Source: Planctomycetota bacterium (GTDB taxonomy: Bacteria; Planctomycetota; Planctomycetia; Planctomycetales; Planctomycetaceae). From it: a DNA stretch of 9,909 bases. Below the pieces are notes generated by a model. The model saw only the letters and a program-made list of their open reading frames with translations. It had not been told where the DNA came from and did no database searches. This document shows, one piece after another, positions 1-9,194 of this stretch (positions are counted from its first letter, which is position 1; each line of letters begins with the position of its first letter). The position numbers were made by a program, and so were the translations under genes. The stretch spans positions 1-9,909 of the forward strand of contig JAEYWB010000540.1 of the NCBI GenBank assembly GCA_023429275.1. Reading direction: 5' to 3'.

Positions 1-129
1 GTGGACGGCCGGGGATTCGACGGGGGCTCGGCGAATGGAAAAGGAAGGGACGGGAAGCAGACGACCGGTCGAGGCCAGCGGGGCGAGCGTCTCATCCATG
101 ATGACCTGGCGCGAGGCAGGGTGGGCCAT
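1..129 (-). CDS. 5' part of an unrecognised protein (N-terminal 43 residues)
   Basis: An open frame on the minus strand starts at the ATG whose complement is 127-129 and runs through the left edge without a stop. It begins MAHPASRQVIMDET and continues as a proline-, serine- and arginine-containing stretch. The start is supported by a strong Shine-Dalgarno GGAGG (137-141 on the complement) seven bases upstream. Another ATG two codons earlier, at 135, sits only one base from that GGAGG and is too close to use. No signal peptide, membrane segment or known domain is visible in the 43 residues. The gene lies 152 bases downstream of the HEAT-repeat gene on the same strand, so it could end the same operon or have its own promoter. 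Function cannot be assigned. I am fairly sure it is a gene because of the ribosome binding site and the GC-rich third codon positions. Confidence 0.6.
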   Translation of the reverse strand, partial: MAHPASRQVIMDETLAPLASTGRLLPVPSFSIRRAPVESPAVH

Positions 130-136
130 CGTCATC

Positions 137-141
137 CCTCC
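137..141 (-). promoter_or_regulatory. Shine-Dalgarno site of the left-edge gene
   Basis: The complement of 137-141 reads GGAGG, within AGGAGGG. It lies seven bases before the ATG at 129 and one base before the ATG at 135, so it selects the 129 start. Confidence 0.6.
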
Positions 142-281
142 TGGACGACGGAACGGGAGTATCCGGTTTCAATCCGCCTGCCGGAAGGGGAACCTTGCAG
201 ATGAAACAGGGGGCGTCGCGGATGGCGCCGACGACGTGTGAGGGTGTCACCGATCGGCTGCGCCGGGGTCCCGCTGTGTGC

Positions 282-1385
282 TCATTTTGTTGGGGCGAGT
301 GCGTCGACCGTCTTCAATGCGACAGAACGGAGCTCCAGCACGGGAAATGAGGTGCTGATCCTCTGCACTTCCTTGGTAACGCGGGCTCGTTCCTCATCGG
401 AGAGCTGCGGTCCGAGGTCGCCAACGGCACGAAGGGCGTTGCCGAGCATCTTGATCCGCTCGAAACGAACGCCGTCCTCAATGGCAGCCTTTTCGGCCGA
501 CTCTCCCGGCGCGGGAGGATCGAGCTTCCAGTCCGCCGAATCCTGCAGGATCTCTTCCAGGACAGGCAGAGCCCGCTTGGAGTCGTTCCGGGCGAGCCCG
601 ACCGCGGCATTGGCGCGGACGAGCGGCTCCGGATCTTCCAGCATCGCCTGCAGCCGCTCGAGCGCCGCCTGGCCGCCCGAGAGACCGAGGACGAAGGCGG
701 CCTGGTTCCGGAACAGGCGGCTCGAGTCTTCGGAAATCCGGGCGACCCTGGTGTCGAGGTCCGGAGGAAGCGTCGTGAGAAGATCGCGATCCCGTGCCCG
801 GCCGACCACCATGGCCAGCGAGTTGAGTGCGGTCTTGCGGAGCATCTGCCGGAACTCGCCCTCGTCTCCCGGCTGAGCCGCGTCGATCAGGGCGGGGATG
901 ACGAGATCGGGCACATCGAGCTGTCCGATCGCTTTTCCGAGGAATTCGACCTGAAGCTGCTCCTCTTCGGTCGGTGTCGTCTTTTTGGCCAGTTCGGTGA
1001 ACTGGGGAACAAGTGCCTGGGCGATCTCCCGATTGCTCGAAAGGGACGGCCCCGCGGCAGGATCCACGGGCTGCTGGGCGGCATCGGTCAGCAGCGTGGC
1101 AAGCTGGTTGGCACTGCTCCAGCGGACGTGCGGGTTCTCGCTCCGGATGTCGCTGACGAGCTGCCGCCAGTCGGCCTCGCCCGACGCCATCCGGGTGAAC
1201 AGGAGATACAGCCCAACGACAACCGCCACGATGATCGCGGGAACGACGAAGAGCTGCACGATGAAGCCCGCGGACGGGGGCTGCACCGGCGGGAGGTGTT
1301 CTGGGAGATCGAACGATTCGCGGCCGACATTATTCGGCTCAAGGCCGGGCTCGGGCGAATCGGCATTCCTGTCGTCGGCGGTCAT
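282..1385 (-). CDS. Membrane-anchored HEAT-repeat protein
   Basis: A protein of 367 residues if started at the ATG at 1385, which has GGAG ten bases upstream. A TTG ten codons further out (1415) is the only other candidate start. The first 40 residues are polar and proline-rich (PEHLPPVQPPSAG). One hydrophobic segment at about 41-63 (FIVQLFVVPAIIVAVVVGLY) should be a transmembrane helix. The rest is soluble, helical and alanine/leucine-rich, with HEAT/armadillo-like signatures: NPHVRWSSANQLATLL (about 84-99), RNQAAFVLGL (about 226-235) followed by ALERLQAMLEDPEPLVRANAAVGLAR (about 241-266), then RALPVLEEIL. HEAT repeats usually mediate protein-protein contacts, and no catalytic motif is visible. 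It lies 129 bases downstream of the DUF1501 gene on the same strand and could be co-transcribed. Its partner and the side of the membrane on which the repeats sit are not shown by the sequence. Confidence 0.8.
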   Translation of the reverse strand: MTADDRNADSPEPGLEPNNVGRESFDLPEHLPPVQPPSAGFIVQLFVVPAIIVAVVVGLYLLFTRMASGEADWRQLVSDIRSENPHVRWSSANQLATLLTDAAQQPVDPAAGPSLSSNREIAQALVPQFTELAKKTTPTEEEQLQVEFLGKAIGQLDVPDLVIPALIDAAQPGDEGEFRQMLRKTALNSLAMVVGRARDRDLLTTLPPDLDTRVARISEDSSRLFRNQAAFVLGLSGGQAALERLQAMLEDPEPLVRANAAVGLARNDSKRALPVLEEILQDSADWKLDPPAPGESAEKAAIEDGVRFERIKMLGNALRAVGDLGPQLSDEERARVTKEVQRISTSFPVLELRSVALKTVDALAPTK

Positions 1386-1486
1386 GTCTGGCAAACTCCG
1401 TAGGCGAACCCCCAAGTCTATGGAGCGGAGAGGGGCGGGTTCTACCTCGAAGGGGGCGGAGAGCAGTCCTCGAGGCCCTGTCCCGA

Positions 1487-1520
1487 ACCTGAGAACACCC
1501 CTCTGGGCGACGACTCAGGT
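1487..1520 (-). terminator. Inverted repeat over the DUF1501 stop codon, weak terminator candidate
   Basis: ACCTGAG (1487-1493) and CTCAGGT (1514-1520) form a perfect 7-base inverted repeat with a 20-base loop. The right arm contains the DUF1501 stop codon (1515-1517). On the minus strand no T-run follows, so a Rho-independent terminator is doubtful. It may be chance, or it may protect the 3' end of the mRNA. Confidence 0.25.
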
Positions 1521-2999
1521 CAGAACCTGGTGCACGACGTGCCCGTGAACGTCCGTCAGGCGGCGATTGGCGCCGTTGTTCCGATACGTCAACCGTTGGT
1601 GATCGATTCCCAGGAGATGCAGGACCGTTGCGTGGAAGTCGTAGTTCGTGGTCTTGTCTGCGGCGGTCTTCCACGCCCACGGATCGCTTTCGCCGTGAGA
1701 GACGCCCCCTTTCACTCCCGCCCCGGCCATCCAGCCGACGAACGTTCCGCCGTTGTGGTCTCGCCCGGTCGCCCCCTGGGTGAAGGGCATCCGGCCGAAC
1801 TCGGTGTTCCAGAGGACCAGAGTGTCCTCGAACATCCCGCGTGACTTGAGGTCTTCGAGGAGCGCGGCGATCGGCCGGTCGGTCGCGCTCGTCATCTTCG
1901 GGAGCTCGGTGATGATGTCGGAGTGGTTGTCCCAGTTGTTGGATGGCCCTCCCGCCCCGCTCCAGAGCTGAACGAACCGGACACCACGTTCGAGCATCCG
2001 CCGGGCCAGGAGACACCGTTTGCCGAAGTCGGCGGTGACCGGGTCGGCCGTTCCGTAGAGGGCGTGCGTCGCGGCAGTCTCTCCGCTGAGATCGAAGACT
2101 TCCGGCGCGGCGACCTGCATCTTCGCCGCGAGTTCGTAGCTCGCGATCCGGGCGTCGAGCCGCGAGTCGCCGGGATGTTCGTCGCGATGCCGGTCGTTGA
2201 ACCGCTTGAGGAGCGCATGCGTCTCGCGTTCGCTGTCGGGCGTAATGAACCGGGCCGATGCCGGGGCCTTCAGGTCGTTGATCGGGGTCTCGCTCCCCGC
2301 CGCAATGACCGTGGCTGCATGGGCGACAGGGAGAAAGCCCGACGAGAAGTTCCCCTTCTGGTTGTAAGGAAGCCCCCGCGGATCGGGGAGAACGACGAAC
2401 GTCGGCAGGTTGTCGGAGATCCGTCCCAGCCCGTACGAGACCCAGGAGCCGAGCGACGGGAACCCCGGGAGCAGGAACCCGGTGTTCATGAGGTAGCTGC
2501 CGGGGCCATGGACGTTGGTCCTGGACTCCATCGCCATCAGGGAGGCGATGTCGTCGACCCGCTTCGCCAGTTCCGGAAAGAGGCTGCTGACCCAGCGTCC
2601 CGACTGGCCGTGCTGCGCGAAGGGGAACGGCGATTTCATCAGGTTGCCGGGGGCGCTCGTCGCCGCTTCGACGCGGATCCCTGCTCCGGGATCGAACGGC
2701 TGGCCGTGCCGCTTCTCGAGTTCGGGCTTGAAGTCGAACGTATCCATCTGGCTCGCGCCGCCATTCATGAACAGCTGAACGACCCGCTTCGCCTTCGCGA
2801 CGTGATGCAGCCCGCCGTTGAGGTCGGCGGCCGGAATGGTTTCAGCGCGGCCGTCGGCCGTCAGAAGCATGGCGAGCGGAATGGTCCCGAGCCCCCCGGC
2901 AACGGAGCTCAGCCACGTGCGGCGAGTGAGCGGGCTTGAGGTTAGAGGGAAGAGGTGAGAGGTTAGAGAGAGACCTTCGCCCTGGATCTGTTCAGCCAT
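1515..2999 (-). CDS. DUF1501 family protein with Tat-type signal
   Basis: A protein of 494 residues of the DUF1501 family, a group related to the alkaline phosphatase/sulfatase superfamily and very abundant in planctomycetes. Family motifs are FMNGGASQMDTFD (to residue 89), WNTEFGRMPFTQ (about 397-408) with GRDHN (412-416), and the C-terminal LLGIDHQRLTYR (about 462-473) with RRLTDVHG. The twin arginine at 26-27 (LTRRTWLSSVAGGLGTIPLAML) is a Tat-like export signal, so the mature protein should act outside the cytoplasm. The start at 2999 is chosen for AAGGAGG five bases upstream. An ATG at 3014 would place that site inside the gene. Residues 10-22 are encoded by 7-base repeats and lengthen the region before the twin arginine. 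The gene lies 43 bases after the PSCyt1-DUF1549-DUF1553 gene, the usual pairing in this phylum. The family's substrate is not known to me. Recognition is confident, exact chemistry is not. Confidence 0.93.
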   Translation of the reverse strand: MAEQIQGEGLSLTSHLFPLTSSPLTRRTWLSSVAGGLGTIPLAMLLTADGRAETIPAADLNGGLHHVAKAKRVVQLFMNGGASQMDTFDFKPELEKRHGQPFDPGAGIRVEAATSAPGNLMKSPFPFAQHGQSGRWVSSLFPELAKRVDDIASLMAMESRTNVHGPGSYLMNTGFLLPGFPSLGSWVSYGLGRISDNLPTFVVLPDPRGLPYNQKGNFSSGFLPVAHAATVIAAGSETPINDLKAPASARFITPDSERETHALLKRFNDRHRDEHPGDSRLDARIASYELAAKMQVAAPEVFDLSGETAATHALYGTADPVTADFGKRCLLARRMLERGVRFVQLWSGAGGPSNNWDNHSDIITELPKMTSATDRPIAALLEDLKSRGMFEDTLVLWNTEFGRMPFTQGATGRDHNGGTFVGWMAGAGVKGGVSHGESDPWAWKTAADKTTNYDFHATVLHLLGIDHQRLTYRNNGANRRLTDVHGHVVHQVLT

Positions 3000-3042
3000 G
3001 CGTTCCTCCTTCATCTCTAACCTCTAACCTCTAACCTGACTC
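2938..3042. repeat. Inverted arrays of 7-base units around the DUF1501 start codon
   Basis: On the plus strand 2938-2965 is four 7-base units in strict phase: GAGGTTA, GAGGGAA, GAGGTGA, GAGGTTA, followed by a GAGAGAG remnant. At 3015-3035 are three perfect CTCTAAC units and a degenerate fourth, CTGACTC (3036-3042). The two arrays are inverted copies of the same unit. GAGGTTAGAGA (2959-2969) and TCTCTAACCTC (3014-3024) are perfect 11-base complements enclosing 44 bases. The left array is inside the DUF1501 coding sequence. The right array fills most of the 43-base gap after the PSCyt gene and reaches the base before its stop codon. In the operon mRNA the enclosed loop would hold the DUF1501 ribosome binding site and start codon. 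A related element is at 6067-6203. Confidence 0.9.
3005..3011 (-). promoter_or_regulatory. Shine-Dalgarno site of the DUF1501 gene, inside the repeat loop
   Basis: The complement reads AAGGAGG, five bases before the ATG at 2999. It decides between that start and the ATG at 3014. It lies in the 44-base loop between the inverted 7-base arrays. Confidence 0.8.
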
Positions 3043-6018
<2,976 letters not shown>

Positions 6019-6066
6019 GCGAGGCTCCGCAGCCAGCATAAGCAATCGCTGATGTCATGGAGAAGC

Positions 6067-6203
6067 GGGAGTCGGGAGGATTCAGGATCCAGGATTCAGG
6101 ATCTAGGATGAGCCCATGAAGAAGAGGGGCGTTCCTGCTGAGGCCGGCACCGCCCCACCAAACGTCCTGAATCCTAACTCCTAGATCCTAACTCCTGACT
6201 CCT
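6067..6203. repeat. Inverted arrays of 7-base units between the PSCyt gene and nadD
   Basis: AGGA recurs exactly every seven bases at 6077, 6084, 6091, 6098 and 6105, giving units TTCAGGA, TCCAGGA, TTCAGGA, TCTAGGA; a looser GGGAGTC/GGGAGGA pair precedes them. TCCT recurs every seven bases at 6165, 6172, 6179, 6186, 6193 and 6200, giving TCCTGAA, TCCTAAC, TCCTAGA, TCCTAAC, TCCTGAC. The arrays are inverted: AGGATCTAGGA (6098-6108) complements TCCTAGATCCT (6179-6189), and AGGATTCAGGA (6077-6087 and 6091-6101) complements TCCTGAATCCT (6165-6175). The 56-base core (6109-6164) has its own GGGGCG/CGCCCC inverted repeat (6126-6131 with 6151-6156). The element fills most of the 189 bases between two divergent genes, so it overlaps whatever promoters they use. 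The GTTAGGA units (complement of TCCTAAC) resemble the GTTAGAG units of the element at 2938-3042. Confidence 0.9.
6116..6184 (+). other. Possible 22-codon leader ORF upstream of nadD
   Basis: An ATG at 6116 opens 22 codons ending at TAG (6182-6184), within the repeat element and 23 bases before nadD. AGGA of the last left-arm unit lies seven bases upstream, a normal Shine-Dalgarno spacing. The peptide begins MKKRGVPAEAG and ends in residues encoded by the right repeat arm. A frame this short can arise by chance. It is listed because its spacing and position would suit a leader peptide. Expression is not supported by anything else in the sequence. Confidence 0.15.
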
Positions 6204-6207
6204 CCCC

Positions 6208-6819
6208 ATGCGGATCGGCATCTACGGCGGCACCTTCGACCCGGTCCACTACGGACATCTCCTCCTGGCGGAGACGTGCCGCGAGGCCTGTTCCCTGGAC
6301 GAGGTTTGGTTCCTTCCGGCGCAGATCTCTCCCCACAAGCTCGATGTGCAGGTCTCGCCCCCCGTCGCCCGGGTCGACATGCTCGAGTTCGCCATCGCCG
6401 CCATGCCGGAATTCAAGGTCGTGCGGATGGAGGTCGATCGCCCCGGGCCGAGCTACACCGTCGAGACACTGGAGCAGATCCGGAAGGACCGTCCCGAAGA
6501 CGAGTTGTTCCTTTTCCTGGGAGCCGATTCGGTCACGGACTTTCCGACGTGGCGCGATCCGGCGCGGATTTCGGAACTCGCGACACTGGTCGTTGTGAAC
6601 CGGGGCCGTGAAGCCCCCAGGCCACTTCCAGCCGACCTGGTTCGTCCCGGCGGGCGGGGAGTGGTGGAGGTCACGATGCCGGGAATCGACCTGAGCGCCA
6701 GCGACATCCGCAGACGGGTCGCGGAGGGAAAAAGCATCCGGTTTCATGTCCCGCGCCCGGTCGAGCACTACATCCGGGAAAAGCGGCTCTACTTGCCATC
6801 AGAGTCGGTTTCTGCGTGA
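6208..6819 (+). CDS. nadD: Nicotinate-nucleotide adenylyltransferase
   Basis: A protein of 203 residues, a normal length for NadD. It joins nicotinate mononucleotide and ATP to give deamido-NAD in the cytoplasm, a late step of NAD synthesis. The nucleotidyltransferase fold signature GGTFDPVHYGH is at 7-17 (the HxGH motif), followed by FLPAQISPHK (35-44), PSYTVETL (81-88), LFLGADSVTDFPTW (102-115) and the C-terminal LSASDIRRR (162-170), which corresponds to the family's SSTxIR ATP-binding motif. The ATG at 6208 begins directly at MRIGIYGGTFDP, as expected, so the start is secure. The bases before it are pyrimidine-rich (CTCCTCCCC) and contain no Shine-Dalgarno sequence, because the right arm of the 7-base repeat element ends four bases before the start codon. 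It diverges from the PSCyt gene and is not next to rsfS or proA, which often accompany it in other bacteria. Confidence 0.97.
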   Translation: MRIGIYGGTFDPVHYGHLLLAETCREACSLDEVWFLPAQISPHKLDVQVSPPVARVDMLEFAIAAMPEFKVVRMEVDRPGPSYTVETLEQIRKDRPEDELFLFLGADSVTDFPTWRDPARISELATLVVVNRGREAPRPLPADLVRPGGRGVVEVTMPGIDLSASDIRRRVAEGKSIRFHVPRPVEHYIREKRLYLPSESVSA

Positions 6820-6919
6820 CGGCCGTCGATCAGCCGGATTACGGAAGCTGTTCGTGTTAAAAGGGTTGGGGACGTTCTCGACGAATGAGAATTCTGTTTA
6901 GAACCGTTCACACGATCCT

Positions 6920-6947
6920 GTCCGGGCCGAAGCCGGACCGATATACT
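6920..6947 (+). promoter_or_regulatory. Candidate promoter with overlapping palindrome
   Basis: TATACT at 6942-6947 is one of the few good -10 matches in this GC-rich region. No convincing -35 hexamer lies 16-18 bases upstream; that space is taken by an inverted repeat, GTCCGG (6920-6925) and CCGGAC (6933-6938) with a 7-base loop, which could be an operator or an end structure of the nadD transcript. Just downstream, GGGAGG (6964-6969) and CCTCCC (6977-6982) could form another hairpin. If real, the promoter would serve the small ORF at 7061. Confidence 0.3.
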
Positions 6948-7060
6948 TTGCGAAGAAATGTCTGGGAGGGTAGAGACCTCCCGCAATGGAACGGTGTCGG
7001 GACCGCCACACGGAAGGGCGCGGTGACATTCATTCAGCCCTCGCCCTCGAGCCGTGTGTC

Positions 7061-7261
7061 ATGATGAACACCGTCAGGATCATTGACGACCGCCTGGTTG
7101 ACGCCGCGACTTACCTCGCATCGCTCACCTCGCGTGAGCCGCTCGTCCGCAGTGACGAGCCACAACAGAATCTCGTTGGACTGCTCAACAGCCGGACCGG
7201 GAACCGCATCCTCGTGTCCGCAAGCGACCTCGATCGCTTCCGCCGCGCCCGTCCCCGCTGA
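7061..7261 (+). CDS. Small hypothetical protein (66 residues)
   Basis: An open frame of 66 codons starting ATGATG; translation could begin at either. The peptide (MMNTVRIIDDRLVDAATYLA..., ending DLDRFRRARPR) is charged, has no signal peptide or membrane segment, and matches no family I recognise. The frame prefers G or C at third positions and reads like a folded acidic/basic protein, while codons before 7061 in the same frame (which could extend it to an ATG at 6986) look less coding. No Shine-Dalgarno sequence precedes the start, a weakness. A candidate -10 sequence lies at 6942-6947. It lies between nadD (same strand) and the end of fumC (opposite strand). It could be a planctomycete-specific small protein or a chance frame in GC-rich DNA. 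Confidence 0.45.
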   Translation: MMNTVRIIDDRLVDAATYLASLTSREPLVRSDEPQQNLVGLLNSRTGNRILVSASDLDRFRRARPR

Positions 7262-7273
7262 ATCGCTGCGGGG
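7253..7273 (+). terminator. Hairpin over the stop codon of the small ORF
   Basis: CCCCGC (7253-7258) and GCGGGG (7268-7273) form a 6-base GC stem with a 9-base loop that includes the TGA at 7259-7261. There is no following T-run, so it is at best a weak or factor-assisted terminator. Confidence 0.3.
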
Positions 7274-7377
7274 ATAGCACGCTGACATTTCGTCCGGCCT
7301 CTGTGCCGCCGCTGAGAGTCTGTCTCTGTCGACACCGGCCTTGCTGCCGAGCCGCCGTGCCGTCGCGGAGATCGCTC

Positions 7378-7418
7378 AAAACGTCACGAGCCCCGGCAGA
7401 ACTCCGCCAGGGCTCGTG
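7378..7418 (-). terminator. Rho-independent-like terminator of fumC
   Basis: CACGAGCCC (7385-7393) and GGGCTCGTG (7410-7418) are perfect 9-base complements, and GGC/GCC can pair inside the loop. Read on the minus strand, the hairpin begins 24 bases after the fumC stop and is followed by ACGTTTTG, a short T-run. This orientation fits fumC; on the plus strand no T-run follows. Confidence 0.65.
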
Positions 7419-7442
7419 GTCGCTTACGGATCGATCACTCTC

Positions 7443-8867
<1,425 letters not shown>

Positions 8868-9194
8868 GGTCTCGCTGCTCGATCGATGAATGTCGGGAAG
8901 CTCCGCCGAACTTTCGGCGGAGCGGAACGCGACGTGTGAACTGCCGAGTTTAGTGCATCGGTACGGCTGTCGCATGCCCACGCACCGGACGGAATGGAAA
9001 CGGTTTCTCCAACGAAGCGCAAACGTCTCGGCAGCACGACGATCCGTCCGACGCCGCTGGCCGGCGCCGCGCAATTCGGTCCCGATTATTGATCCGGTCG
9101 TCCCGGCACCACGTTACTGTGAGGGAACGGGTTGCGCCATGTTTGGGCTGCGAGTCGATCGGGCCCGTTCGACGTCTCTCCCTGGAGTGCCACT
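8868..9194. other. Divergent intergenic region between fumC and the SPFH-like gene
   Basis: These 327 bases hold no convincing gene; frames that cross them lack family similarity and ribosome binding sites. They must contain the fumC promoter (minus) and the promoter of the plus-strand gene. The only clear structure is the perfect hairpin at 8900-8923. TAAACT on the minus strand (about 8954-8949) is a possible -10 for fumC but has no good -35. GGAG at 9184-9187 is the ribosome binding site of the gene at 9195. Confidence 0.6.
8900..8923 (-). promoter_or_regulatory. Perfect 10-base-pair hairpin in the fumC leader
   Basis: GCTCCGCCGA (8900-8909) and TCGGCGGAGC (8914-8923) are perfect complements around a 4-base loop. 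The hairpin ends 32 bases before the fumC start codon. In fumC mRNA it would be a very stable stem; as DNA it would be a symmetric binding site. No T-run follows on either strand, so it is unlikely to be a simple terminator. Confidence 0.5.

Noticed and set aside
168..182. GTTTCAATCC, which resembles the start of some CRISPR repeats
   Set aside because: It occurs once, with no regularly spaced copies and no cas genes in the window.
1923..2939. A 338-codon open frame on the plus strand
   Set aside because: It is antisense to the DUF1501 gene with arginine/glycine/proline-biased composition and no recognisable domain.
3000..3014. Upstream ATG at 3014 as the DUF1501 start
   Set aside because: The strong AAGGAGG lies inside this extension and fits the ATG at 2999. 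No good ribosome binding site precedes 3014.
3015..3038. (CTCTAAC)n as a telomere-like repeat or assembly artefact
   Set aside because: Only three perfect units are present, matched by an inverted degenerate array 44 bases away, and the flanking genes continue in frame on both sides, so it looks like genuine local sequence.
6959..7027. A 22-codon frame starting at ATG 6959
   Set aside because: It is short, lacks a clear ribosome binding site, and is not supported by composition; it is not listed as a gene.
8868..9074. A 69-codon upstream extension of the fumC frame
   Set aside because: Fumarase similarity begins at MAEFRIEKDSMG. The extension is arginine/serine-rich, and the leader hairpin lies within it.
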